Assembly: GCA_030848705.1 (NCBI GenBank)
Contig: CM061244.1
Coordinates: forward strand, 44,929,190 to 44,993,189
Direction of reading: 5' to 3'
DNA: 64,000 bases
Source: Heracleum sosnowskyi
Taxonomy: Eukaryota; Streptophyta; Magnoliopsida; Apiales; Apiaceae
Shown: one piece after another, positions 35,571 to 46,611 of the stretch
Layout: each line of letters opens with the position of its first letter
Position numbering within the stretch: the first letter of the stretch is position 1
Position numbers and translations under genes: made by a program
The notes under the pieces: model-generated
Databases searched by the model: none
Seen by the model: the letters and a program-made list of their open reading frames with translations, nothing else
Told to the model about the DNA's origin: nothing

Positions 35571-37947
35571 ATGTCGGGAAATAGTATGAAACCATGAAGA
35601 TTCCGATGTTGAAGAAATCAGAATTTTCAACATGGAAGGTAAGAATGCTTATGTATCTTGAAGCTTCAGATCCTGACTACATAGACAGGATAAACAATGG
35701 ACCATTCATTCCATCAGTACCAGTCGCAGCAACTGAGAAAACTCCTGCAGGGATGGTAATAAAAGAAAAGAGTCAATGGACGCCTGAAGATAAAGCTGAA
35801 ATGATTAAAGATGCAAAGGTTAGAAACATCTTACACAATAGTTTAGATAATGTCTTATCTAACAGAGTTATTGCTTGTAAGACTGCTAAAGAAATATGGG
35901 ATGCGTTGGAAGTTCAATGCCAAGGAACTGAAGAAATCAAGAAGAACAAGAGATGCATTCTTATTCAAGAATATGAGCAATTCGAGGCAAAGCACAATGA
36001 AGACATAACAGAAATCTATGATAGATTTCTTACTTTGATAAATGAGTTGTCATTGGTGGGAAAGGTGTATGACGTTGAGGACTCAAACGTCAAGTTCTTA
36101 AGATCCTTACCCATGGAATGGATAACTCAACAGAATCTTATAAGGCACACTTATAGGATGAATGTGATGACACTTGATGACATCTATGGAATGCTGAAGA
36201 CATATGATCTGGAGATAAAGCAAAAGGAAGGTACAAGATCAAAGCCTAAATCTGTGGCTTTGAAAGTGGAATCAAAAGAAAGGCGTGTGCACCAAGGAAA
36301 AATGAAGGCTAAAGCTCATGTCGTAATGAAGTCAAACACTGATGCTGATACTGATGAAAGTACTGATGAGGAATCAGATGATGATTCTGACAAAGAACTG
36401 GTGCAGATGATGGCTATGATAGTTAAAGGTTTCAGAAAGATGAAGCAGGGCAAATTCAGGAAAGATGGAAGAAAGTCAAAAGGAGATCAATATTATGACA
36501 AGAAAAGCAAACAGAAGAAAATTGATCTCTTAAAGATTAAATGTTTCAATTGTGACAAGATGGGTCACTATGCAACTGAATGCAAGAAACCCAAAGTTGG
36601 AAAATCTGCTGGAAAGGCGCTTGTCACATCAAGCAAAGGATGGATGGATTCTTCTGACTCTGAAGAAGAAGAAGAAGAAGAAGAAGAAGAAGAAACAAAC
36701 TATGCACTGATGGCTGAAATTGAAGAGGCATCTGAAAAGGTACCTAAAACTGCTTATGCTTTTGATACAGATAACATGTGTGAATTAAAATCCTTTCTTA
36801 GAAACTTGCACATTAGTTATAATAATCAGTCTAAGGAGAACATCAGGATTTTAAAAGAAGCAGCTGATATAAAGAAAATGAATGAGTATTTAGAAGTTGA
36901 GTTAGTTATTCTAAAAAATACTCAAAGTTTGTGTGACAAACTTAAAGGGATAGAGATAGAACAGATGTTAAAAATAGAATCTCTAGAAGTAGAGTTAAAG
37001 AAAGAACGAGAACAAATAAAAGTGTGGACTCATTCTGGTAAACAAACTCATTTACTTATAAATGATAGAAACTGGAAAGAGTGTCTTGGATACAAGAAGA
37101 ATAAGATAAAAGAAGATGAAAATATCAACTTATCCACTCATATAAAGTTTGTTCCTGCGAGTGACATGAAAGTTAATTCTACCTTTGAGAAAGGATCAAG
37201 TTCTAATATTGAATTAATCTCTGAGAAAGAAATAGAAACTGTTTCTGATACAGAAATTAAGTCAATTACAGAAACTGAATCTACTGATACACTTTGTTCT
37301 AAAATCAGCACTAAAACTTCTGTTAAGACTGATGCTAAAATTTGCACTGAGACTGTCAAGAAAAGAATCACAAAAGAAACGAACATAGTACATCTCTCCT
37401 CTGGTAAATTAAAGAAAAAGATTAATGCAGTGACAGGTAAGAAAAATGAGAAGATTCCCAAAAGGCATAGGAATGGAAAACTAGGTATAGACAAGTCTAA
37501 ATTTACAAATATATTCCTAATGCTCCAAGAAAGACATGTCATACCTGTGGTAATACTAATCATCTTGCCATTGATTGCAGGAAGAATAAAAATAGAAGAG
37601 TTGAAATTTCTATTTCTGATGTTAGGAGTAGAAATGTTAATTATAAACCACGGAATCCTTGTTCTCACTGTGGTAGCAAATGGCATTCAGTTTACACATG
37701 TCCTAGTTATCACAATTTGTACCATGATAATTATGTTCCTTTGCCTAAATTCAATAAAAGTGCAAATTCTAGTGAAAGATTGGTTTTGTTAACTAGAAAT
37801 GTGTATGTTAAGAAAGACTCTGTTAAATCAAGTTCAAGTGAAGCTAATTCAGTTGAAAATGATTTAAAGAAAAATTCCGCTGCAAATCTTAACAAGAAAT
37901 TGAAAAACAGGACCCAACAAGTGTGGGTTCTTAAAAATTCTAACTGA
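35571..37947 (+). pseudogene. SIRE-3 Gag, right tandem copy
   Basis: The original ATG (35571) is followed by a 1-nt deletion that brings a TGA at codon 9. An open frame resumes at 35594 (MKIPMLKKSEF). Capsid motifs are STWKVRMLMYLE, EIWDALEVQCQG and EIYDRFLTLINELS. Then come Ser/Thr/Asp repeats (DTDESTDEES), knuckle CFNCDKMGHYATEC, a poly-Glu run, coiled-coil-prone helices and, after a frameshift near 37505, two more CX2CX4HX4C knuckles (CHTCGNTNHLAIDC and CSHCGSKWHSVYTC). It ends QVWVLKNSN at 37947. The gag stop, a second TGA and TGCAGGGC separate it from protease. Confidence 0.9.
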
Positions 37948-37959
37948 TTGAATAAATGA

Positions 37960-38980
37960 TTGCAGGGCAACAGGAAAAATGTTCTAGTTCTGGATTGTGG
38001 ATGTTCAGGACACATGACTGGAAACAAGTCCCTGCTGTCAGACTTTGAGAAGAAGTCTGGACCAAAGGTATCCTATGGAGATGGCAATATAGGACATACT
38101 TTGGGATATGGAAACATTATAATTGGAAATGTCATCATTCAGAACGTAGCTCTGGTAGAAGGACTGAAGCACAATCTCTTGAGCATCAATCAAATTACAA
38201 ACAGAGGTTATCATGTCAATTTTTATGAATCTCACTGTGAAATAACAAGTAAGAATGATGGAAAAGTGATTCTTACGGGTTATAGACATGGTAACATATA
38301 TGAAGCCAACTTACATTCTGCTACTGATGGGAAAATGACGTGTCTTCTATCGAAGGCATCAGTAGATGAGAGTTGGAACTGGCATAAGAAGATATCTCAT
38401 TTGAATTTCAATAACATCAATGAGTTAGTAAGAAAGGACTTAGTGAGAGGTCTCCCAAAAGCGATGTATTCCCCTGATGGACTTTGTGACTACTGTCAAA
38501 AGTCAAAGCAAAAGAGAATCAGCTTCAAAAGTAAATCAGAATACTCAATAGACACGGCTTATCACCTGCTACATCTGGATCTTTTTGGTCCTATGAATGT
38601 AATGTCTATTACCAAGAAAAGGTATACTCTGGTAATTGTTGATGAGTATACAAGATTCACATGGGTATACTTTCTGCATAAAAAGAGTGAAACACCAGAG
38701 ATTCTGATAGAGCATGTCAAATTGCTGGAGAACGGATCAAGCAACAAAGTCAAAGTTCTTCGAAGTGATAATGGAACTGAGTTTAAAAACTCAACAATGG
38801 AAGAATTCTGTAAATCAAAAGGAATTGTGCAGCAATTCTCTGCTCCTGGTACTCCTCAACAAAATGGAGTAGTTGAGAGGAAAAACAGAACTCTAATTGA
38901 AGCTGAAAGAAGCAAAGCTGCCAACTTACTTTTGGGGCAGAAGCTGTAAACACTGCATGATATACTCAGAATTGTACTCT
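37960..38980 (+). pseudogene. SIRE-3 protease and integrase
   Basis: Protease reads LVLDCGCSGHMTGNK, with Ser of the D-S-G triad changed to Cys. GAG-pre-integrase zinc finger (WHKKISHLNF ... CDYCQKSKQKR) and DDE core follow: LHLDLFGPMN, LRSDNGTEF and QQNGVVERKNRT give Asp, Asp, Glu. After TLIEAE a small deletion and frameshift at about 38905-38945, and a TGA near 38960, break the frame before the RT segment. The integrase core sequence itself looks whole. Confidence 0.88.
37961..37968 (+). promoter_or_regulatory. Acceptor-like TGCAGGGC at gag/pol boundary (SIRE-3)
   Basis: TGCAGGGC follows two in-frame TGA codons. Same position as in SIRE-1 (3857), the left copy (28292) and SIRE-6 (59375). 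A splice or processing role is inferred only. Confidence 0.4.
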
Positions 38981-39011
38981 GATCACAAGACATGGCAAGA
39001 CTCCATATCAG

Positions 39012-40841
39012 ATGATAAAGGGAAAGAAACCAAGCTTAAAACACTTGCACGTGTTTGGGTGTAAATACTTCATTTTGCGGACACATCCAGAACAACTTGG
39101 AAAGTTTGAGACAAAAGCAGATGAAGGAATATTTATTGGATATCCTGATTTGACAAAAGCTTTCAAGGTATATAATCTGAGAACTAAGATTGTGAATATC
39201 TCAGTAAATGTATCATTTGATGACAGGAAAATTACTGGAATAAATGAAGATACTCATGAAGAATTGATATTTGGGGATGAACTAGAAGCTGAAATCAGTA
39301 GCGATGATATTGAGGGGGAGCCTAATGATATTATAAATACTACTGATAATACTACAAATGAATCTCTTGAGAACAACTCTTCTACAGATACTGATGGAAG
39401 TACTGATAACAGCACTGATGCAAGTACTGATAGTACATCAGGAGATATCCATCAGAGAAACTCCAATTCCAACGAATCTTATCAGGACACTGATGCAGGG
39501 GGAGCTTCTCATACAACTCAAGAAAGTTCTTTTGAGGAAGACATTGATGTAGGGGGAGCATCAAGTTCAAGAACTCAGTTACCTTCAGCAAGAAGATGGA
39601 CACAAGCGCATCCTCCTGATCTCATTATTGGAGATCTTGATACTGGTGTTCAAACAAGAAATTCTACTCAGAATGAGTGTCTGTTTCATAACTTTCTTTC
39701 ACAGGAAGAACCAAAGAAAATTGAAGATGCTTTGAAAGATGCTGATTGGGTAACAACAATGCAAGAGGAACTCAACGAGTTTGAAAGAAATGAAGTCTGT
39801 AAACTGGTTCCAAGACCCAAAAATAGATCTATTGTGGGAACTAAATGGGTGTTCAGAAACAAAACTGATTCTGATGGAGTAATCACAAGGAACAAGGCCA
39901 GACTTGTAGCAAAAGGGTATTCTCAGCAAGAAGGCATAGATTACGACGAAACATTTGCTCCAGTTGCCATATTGGAGGCCATCAGAATATTCCTATCATA
40001 TGCTGCACATATGAAATTTAAGGTCTTTCAGATGGATGTTAAGAGTGCCTTCTTAAATGGAGAACTGGGGGAAGAAGTTTATGTTGAGCAACCTCCAGGG
40101 TTTGTTGATCCCAAATATCCAGATCATGTGTATAGACTGGATAAAGCTCTGTATGGACTCAAGCAAGCACCACGGGCCTGGTATGAAACGCTCACTCAGT
40201 TTCTTCTTGATAGTGGATTCACACGAGGCACCATTGATAAAACTCTGTTTTATATCCAAAGAGGCAAAGCCTTGCTCTTAGTCCAAATATACGTAGATGA
40301 CATAATCTTTGGATCTACTACTGCTAAAATGTGTCAGAAGTTTGCTAAGTTGATGCAGTCAAGATATCAGATGAGCATGATGGGAGAAATGAGCTATTTT
40401 CTGGGGTTGCAAGTAAAACAAACTGATGAAGGGATTTTTATCAATCAGTCCAAGTACACCAGAAACTTTCTTAAGAAATTCAACATGCAAGACAGTGCCC
40501 CTGTCAGTACTCCCATGGCTATTGCCACCAAACTTGACTCTAAGGAAGGAATTGAAGTGGATATCACACGCTATAGAGGAATGATTGGTTATCTCCTCTA
40601 TCTTACTGTCAGTAGGCCAGATATTATGTTCGCAACTTGTCTCTGTGCAAGATTTCAGTCCCAACCACGAGAACCGCATCTGATAGCTGTAAAGAGGATA
40701 TTTCGATATCTTAAAGGGACACCAAATCTTGGTTTGTGGTATCCCAGAGCATCAGACTTCACACTGAAGGATACTCTGATGCTGATTTTGTTGGTTGTAA
40801 GATTGACAGGAAAAGCACTTCTTGTAGCTGTCAATTTTTAG
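39012..40841 (+). pseudogene. SIRE-3 integrase C-terminus and reverse transcriptase
   Basis: Continues from KPSLKHLHVFGCKYF and IFIGYPDLTKAF through an acidic Ser/Thr/Asp-rich linker (STDTDGSTDNSTDAS) into RT: KARLVAKGYSQQEG, ETFAPVAILEAIR, FQMDVKSAFLNGE, LYGLKQAPRAWYE and intact YVDD in QIYVDDIIFGS. The frame ends in RNase H by a frameshift near 40770, where the reading should pass into YSDADFVGCK. RT is the best-preserved enzyme of this copy. Confidence 0.9.
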
Positions 40842-41230
40842 GTGATCGACTGGTTTCATGGGTCAGCAAGAAGTAGAAGTCAATTTCTACTTTGACTGCA
40901 GAAGCTGAGTACATAGCTGCAAGAAGCTGCTGTGCTCAGATATTCTGAATGAAGAATCAACTGCTGGATTACGGTTTGCACTTTTCTAAAATTCCTATTT
41001 ATTGTGATAATCAAAGTGCTATTGCAATGACAGGAAATCCAGTCCAACACTCGATGACCAAGCATATCATTATCAGGTATCACTTTATTCGTGAACATGT
41101 GATGGAAGGAACGATTAAACTACATTTTGTTCCCACAGATCAACAACTGGCTGATATATTCACTAAGCCTCTGGTAGAGGCAGTCTTTACTAAACTTGTG
41201 AATGAACTTGGAATGATTACTAGCGAGTAA
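40770..41230 (+). pseudogene. SIRE-3 RNase H
   Basis: Recognisable across frames as YSDADFVGCKIDRKST, LTAEAEYIAARSCCAQ, IYCDNQSAIAMTGNP and DQQLADIFTKPLVEA, ending at the TAA at 41228-41230. It holds a TAG in VSKK-KSIS and a TGA where relatives have Trp in WMKNQ. Only the last 94 codons form an open stretch (from 40949). Confidence 0.85.
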
Positions 41231-41345
41231 CAACTGATACTTGATACTGATTATTGCTACTGATGGTTGAAACTGATACCAGTACTGATGGGAAGGAATG
41301 ATGCTAAGTACTGATGGTCACAAATGATAATTGGTACTGATGAGT
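41231..41345 (+). repeat. SIRE-3 spacer word array (AGTACTGATGG)
   Basis: Seven or more ACTGATR words within about 115 nt directly downstream of pol, several as GTACTGATGG. The LTR carries the reverse complement (CATCAGTACT near 35085). Confidence 0.6.
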
Positions 41346-41696
41346 AGGTTGTTTTATTGTTTAAAGTGGTATCATCTCTTTCACTTTGAAATTCATGTGA
41401 GATATTGATGATTGTAGTTCTGATGATTGGTTCTTGTTTAAGCATTCATAAAAATAATTGCGGTAAAATGTTAAGTCAAACAATGAATTTTTTTCATTAA
41501 TTGATTCAAACAAATTGTACATTCATACAATCTCATACATTTGTCTAGCTAATCTCTCTCTTGAATCCTACTCACTATGTTTACAGAGAGATGCCTTACT
41601 AACCAGGACAAGTACCTAAATGCTACATTAGAGGCAGAAGAGCTAGATCCAGAAGCTATTGTGTGCTCTTGCCTCTGATGACAACAACTTGTCTGT
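41346..41696. other. SIRE-3 spacer, non-coding
   Basis: AT-rich spacer. I see no gene or clear repeat; it would be 3' flank of the antisense ORF. Confidence 0.4.
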
Positions 41697-42092
41697 TCAA
41701 ATGGTCATAATACCATATGCAATGTCAAGGGTTTGACATCCTCCTGATGTTGAATCATCATCATCGTCTCGTTTTCTTCTTCCTGCTTGCAGCTTGCAGG
41801 ATTCCAAGAAAATTTCATCCTCATAACCCTCCTAGTAGCTCTTTCGGAGGAGTAACAGACAGATCTCCGCAGATAGATCATCCACGAGGATGGGCACATC
41901 ATATGGCCCAGGACGGATGATATGAATATGAGGATTGGAGATAGGACCTTCAGCAATCTCATCGTCAGCGATGAGACCTTCATCATTCAAAAATGATAAA
42001 ACAAGCAACTCATCAATCAGATAGTTTGCTTGTTGTTCCCAGTTCATATTCAAGAAATCTTCGACAACCATGAATTCAAAGATTCCTGCCAT
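41697..42092 (-). pseudogene. Possible antisense accessory gene in SIRE-3 spacer
   Basis: A 131-codon frame on the strand opposite to gag-pol, from ATG 42092 (MAGIFEFMVVEDFLNM) to TGA at 41697. One TAG at codon 87 (41832-41834) interrupts it. The frame reads as a plausible protein on both sides: an acidic helical N-terminus (QQANYLIDELLVLSFL), a middle PGPYDVPILVDDL, and after the TAG a basic/acidic KLQAGRRKRDDDDDS that could be a nuclear signal. A TATA box sits about 65-70 nt upstream on the same strand. I know no family for it. Chance antisense openness is possible, but the coherent composition plus TATA spacing makes a decayed gene more likely. Confidence 0.45.
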
Positions 42093-42156
42093 TTGATGTG
42101 TGGTATTATTCTTTTTCTCGAAGATATATATATTGACTATTGTCACAATGCTCAGA

Positions 42157-42164
42157 CTTTTATA
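42157..42164 (-). promoter_or_regulatory. TATA box candidate for the antisense ORF
   Basis: The minus strand reads TATAAAAG. A start about 30 nt downstream would leave a 35-40 nt leader before ATG 42092. Confidence 0.45.
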
Positions 42165-42630
42165 GTATACAACAGGGCAACTGAAAGGTCTAATATGATG
42201 CCAGGCTCGAAGCTATGGAAATAGTAAAATGTGGAGTACCAAGACAGTCATTATTATTCTGACTGTTGGACTACTTCGCACTTTATTTTTGAGATTTTAA
42301 AATCGATAATTCTACTATTGATTTTTATTATCTAAAATAGCTGATTGCAGGATATTTTGAGTGTATGTCTTACTGCCAGGTGTCCCCACGCGTGCTATTA
42401 ACACGCTGTTATATACAACCGTTGTGTATAATGCTTTAATCACGCGTCCTTAGAAATCGTGCATACCCAATTTTGCACGATATTTGTCCAATATTCATCA
42501 TTAGTCTTGTTTTTCGGAGAAATTGTGTTGCTACTTATACTCAAAAGATATTTTTTATCTTACAATTTCTTATTCACTAATCCTTGTTGAGTATCAATAT
42601 TATTCTTTCCGTATTTTCTTTCTCTCAACA
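42165..42630 (+). other. SIRE-3 spacer and ORF2 leader
   Basis: Contains GTTATATACAACC near 42408 and a pyrimidine-rich leader (TTCTTTCTCTCAACA) ending at the ORF2 ATG. It probably holds the ORF2 promoter, but no single TATA box stands out. Confidence 0.4.
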
Positions 42631-43114
42631 ATGGCAGCAACTCACTTTCCATCTCCTACAAACAAGAATCTGACTCATAATGGAGTTCTCTTTGTCACCA
42701 ACAACTACTCTAAGATTCTTGACAAGACGAATACACCATCTGAATTTCACTTGATTCAGGATTTTCTGGCTACAAGTCCGATTGGGTATGCTCTAACTGA
42801 GCCCAAGTTCTTATCTGCAAAGGCGGTAATGCAGATTTGGAACACAGCTCACTACACTCCAGGTACTTCAAATACCCAACCACTTCTTACCTTCTCTTTC
42901 AGAAATGATGTATATGAAGTCACTCCGGCTGTTGTCCAACACGCACTGCACTTGGGTAGTCCCCGCCTCATTTACCCCATTCTTTTCTGAGAACATACTT
43001 CGGGAGTTTTTCACCTTAATTGGGTATCATGGTGATATGACTCGGATGGGAAAACTGGTGCGGACTAAGCTTCGTCAAGAATGGAACTTTTACTTTGATT
43101 CCATTGGCAAATGT
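42631..43114 (+). pseudogene. SIRE-3 ORF2, N-terminal part
   Basis: Starts MAATHFPSPTNKN, continues FVTNNYSKIL and FHLIQDFLATSPIGYA, then a small frameshift near 42965-42985 and on through FFTLIGYHGDM and RQEWNFYFDSIGKC. It is cut at 43114 by the Copia-5 insertion and resumes at 50617. The layout matches SIRE-X ORF2 and the start of SIRE-6 ORF2 (NNY ... FHL). Confidence 0.75.
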
Positions 43115-44512
43115 TGTTGGGTATAATCAACTAAACTACACAGCAACAATATTGCAGTTATATATATTTTTTATTAACAAGAACATGCAAAAATACCAAT
43201 AAAAAAAACAAACACGAAGGTCGAAACAAGATATAATTAGAGACTGTAAATAACAAGATAAGAAAGAACACTTATCTCTCAGGAGCTTTAACAAATACTG
43301 AAAGATAATAGAAACAGCTGAGTCGCCAAGCCTTAGAAAAGTCTTGACTGTTCTTGAAGAGATTATTGCCCCACTTACGCTGTGTTGGGTTGCAACAATA
43401 TCACTCCCAGGATAAAACATCACAGATCAATCCACTCACAGAAATGGCAATGATCAACAGCGACCTGCACCTCACTTCGCCCAAGAACAATGTAATTAAT
43501 CTGTATGTGTTGAGAGAGAACAGAGAAGATTATAGTTGCTAGGGTTTTCAGAGTTACGTATATCCTACACCTCTGTCAAACGTTCTCCTTTGTATATATA
43601 AATATAATACAAAATAAAACGTAACAGACCAAATATTGTAACTGAAGATATGACATTTAATACTAATTATTTTGATTTAATTACCACAACAGTTGTCATC
43701 AGGATTTAATAACAGTTACAGCTCAGTCAGGATTTTCTGGTCCATCAGGATTTGATCATCATCAGTACTTACTCAAGCTGTCCGTCATGAGTGGCATCAG
43801 TACATCAGGATTTCGTCAGGACTTGACCATCATCAGGATCCAAATACTGACCCAGGCCATCAGGATCAGTAGTCATCAGGATTTAACTCCAAATACTGAC
43901 ACTGGCCATCAGGATTTGATCCAAGAACTGGTCCATCAGAAGTTTAATATAAATATTGACCCAGTTCGTTTAGCTGTTACAAATAAATACTGATACTGTT
44001 AAATTAAACCAATAAATAATATTAAATAAACATGTAATAAAATTCCTCGCCCAGGTCGCCTCGCGTACGCGAGACGCTGAGACATTCGCCCAAATCGCCC
44101 TTCGACTCGACCCGACCCGAGTCGAGTCGTGACGTGGCGGGGCGAGGCGGGCGGCGGCGGCGCGCGCATGTGTGTGTGTGCGCGCGCGCGTGAGGCACAT
44201 AGTAACACCATGCACACCCACATGCCTTAGTAGTTGTACACTACTCTTGCACATGGTTCTATATAAACCCACGAACCTCTCATTATCATTTCTATGTGGG
44301 ATACAAGTTCTTTCAATATAACCAACCCACATAACCCATTTCAAGCAACTTATTTCAACTCAATTTATTTATGGATTACACTAAGAAAATGTCTTAGATC
44401 CAAACATGAAAGTTTAAGTCCTCATTACAAGGAACAACCTCCAATAGTTAGTTTCCGGAAATTCCATCAAGAACATATATATAATATGCCTCAAACTTTC
44501 CATTTTCTAACA
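43115..44512 (-). repeat. Copia-5 3' LTR
   Basis: Contains at least eight CATCAGG/CATCAGTAC words (43694-43945, plus-strand reading), a TATA-like stretch near 43592, and a GC-rich block 44043-44195 with an alternating purine-pyrimidine run. It has about 33 bp near 44007-44040 that the other LTR lacks. Confidence 0.92.
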
Positions 44513-45048
44513 ATCCCCCACAAATCCATACAAAAATGCTTACATATCGGTCTTTATCATGACTTGTTTTTCAGAGTCGGTATCCTTCCAGGTTTGAACC
44601 CTCCTAAGTCCTCTACTTCGATGGCTACCGGATCTAGATGGAATGTTTCACCTTGAATCTTTATCCGTTTGGTGTAACCACACTCCATAGACGACGACAA
44701 ATCAAAGGCTATGGTGCTGATCTACGGCTTTGAGACGTTAATGGTCATGTCTCGATCATGTTCGTCGAATTAATGCTTCAAGGAATAACCCTTTCCTCTA
44801 ATTGCGACCACACAATTACATACGCTTAGCTGGGCATCTCCAGATATGTACTGCTATCATCTCGTCAAATGACTTGACCCCATTCAGAGTTCAAAATAAC
44901 TCTTGCTATACTGGCAGTAACAGTACCTTTTTAGGTTTACAGGGAATAGACACAGATACGTAAGTATCAAAGTGTATAGTAAAGGTACTACCAACTCACC
45001 CTCGCAGCTTGTTATTACCACATTGAATACACTTCAAGGGATCTCCTC
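44513..45048 (-). other. Copia-5 polypurine tract and 3' untranslated region
   Basis: On the minus strand TGTGGGGGAT lies against the LTR start TGTTAG (44512). The remaining half kilobase up to the pol stop shows no ORF. Confidence 0.75.
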
Positions 45049-45834
45049 TCAGGTGTATTGGGTTCCCGCTGCTGATGAATCATTATGGGTTATCAGTCCC
45101 ATCCCCAACCTAGACTTAAGGACTACTGCATGCTCAAGTCCTTTAGTCAAAGGATCAGCTATATTATCCTGAGTTCCAATGAACTCTACAACAATAATCC
45201 TCTCAGACACAAGACCCCTTATAGACTTAAGTCTAACTTGGATGTGTCTCTTTGTTTTAGCATTATACTTTTCACTACTTATCTTGTCGATAGTTGTACG
45301 GCTATCACAATGAACAACAATGGCTAGAAGCGGTCTGCTTACTACAGGTAACACTGACATAAGTCCATGCAACCATTCAGCCTCCGTCCCCGTGACATCT
45401 AGTGCACACAACTCAGCCTCAAAAGTAGACCGAGTAATCAAAGTCTGTCTAGTAGACTTCCAGGATATTGCTCCACCTGCTAGGGTAAACAAATATCCAG
45501 TCACTCCATTGGTATCGGATTTCTTAGCTATCCAACTTGCATCACTATATCCCTCGAGTACTCCAGGGAATCTTCGATAATGCAAACCAAGGGACATAGT
45601 TCCCTTAAGATATCTAAGAACTCTATCCAGTGCCTCCCAATGAGTCTTGTTCGGACAGCTTGTATATCTAGCTAATTTAGACACAGAATAAGAAATATCT
45701 GGTCTAGTCACATTAGCAAGATATTTCAAACTCCCAATAATCTGAGAATACCTTAACTGAGACACAGGTATACCTGAACTATTCTTGACTAGGGCAACTT
45801 TAGGATCGTACGGTGTACTAGCGATTCTACAATT
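45049..45834 (-). pseudogene. Copia-5 RT C-terminus and RNase H
   Basis: After a TAA that ends the RT segment, the frame is open from about 45765 through SQLRYSQIIGSLKYL, RPDISYSVSKLARY, WEALDRVLRYLKGT, YSDASWIAKKSD and TFEAELCALDVTG to DNIADPLTKGLEH, ending at 45049. These are the standard copia RNase H motifs. The sequence differs clearly from SIRE RNase H, consistent with a separate lineage. Confidence 0.9.
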
Positions 45835-46611
45835 TTAATAACCATACTTCTCAAGTATAGATTTCTCTATATAATGAGATTGTGACAATGTTATTCCATC
45901 AGTTGACTGTGTCAACTTGACCCCAAGAATCACACTAGCCTCACCCATATCCTTCATTTCAAAGTGCCTTTTCAAGAAACTTTTTGTCTCGTTAATAATC
46001 TCAATATTGGTTCCAAATAACAAAATATCATCCACATATAGGCACACGATAATACATTCATTTCCTTTAACCATATAGTAGACACACTTGTCACTTTCAT
46101 TAACTACAAATTCTGATTCTAAAACAGTATCATCAAACTTCTTATGCCAGTCTCTAGGAGCTTGTTTTAAGCCATATCTAGACTTGATTAACTTACATAC
46201 TTTCCTCTCGTTACCAGAAGCAACAAATCCCTCAGGCTGATCCATATAAATCTATTCTTCAAGATCACCATGAAGAAAAGTTGTCTTTACATCCATTTGA
46301 TGGATGATAAGACCATGTACAGAAGCCAATGCTATAAACATTCGGATTGTTGTCATCCTTGCAACAGGAGAGTATGTGTCAAAGTAATCAATGCCTTCAT
46401 TTTGCCTAAAACCCTTAGCTACCAGCCTAGCCTTATACTTATCTATTGAGCCATCAGGATTCATCTTCCTTTTGAAGATTCATTTACATCCTATAGTAGT
46501 ACACCCAGGAGGTAGGTCAACCAAATCCCATGTTCCGTTAGAAACAATAGAGTCAATCTCACTCTTTACAGCACCTTTCCAGTGCCTTGACTCCGAAGAA
46601 TCCATGGCATG
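45835..46611 (-). pseudogene. Copia-5 reverse transcriptase
   Basis: Motifs in order: KARLVAKGFRQNEGIDY, YSPVARMTTIRM, HQMDVKTTFLHGDLEE, YGLKQAPRDWHKKF and intact catalytic YVDD in CLYVDDILLFG. Two nonsense codons break it: TGA near 46478 where relatives have Trp (GCKWIF) and TAG near 46250 (EE-IYMDQP). The region from 46465 to 46611 is readable as the RT N-terminal lead-in (WDLVDLPPG). No indel is needed to follow the frame. Confidence 0.9.

Larger units (their letters stand above)
28864..38537 (+). repeat. Tandem duplication, right unit
   Basis: Second copy of the composite block, complete: SIRE-X fragment (minus), SIRE-Y spacer and ORF2, PPT, LTR, SIRE-3 gag and protease. AAATC occurs at 21469-21473, 28864-28868 and 38533-38537, and the 28864 junction matches one parent on each side of it. 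Confidence 0.75.

Noticed and set aside
37138..37686. 182-codon minus-strand ORF inside SIRE-3 gag (also at 27469-28017)
   Set aside because: Antisense shadow of the Lys/Glu-rich gag sequence; composition follows the complementary codons, and the two copies agree only because the region is duplicated.
43999..44344. Arg/Ala-rich minus-strand ORFs in the Copia-5 LTR (also 50086-50443)
   Set aside because: Arise from the GC-rich block; length and frame differ between the two LTRs.
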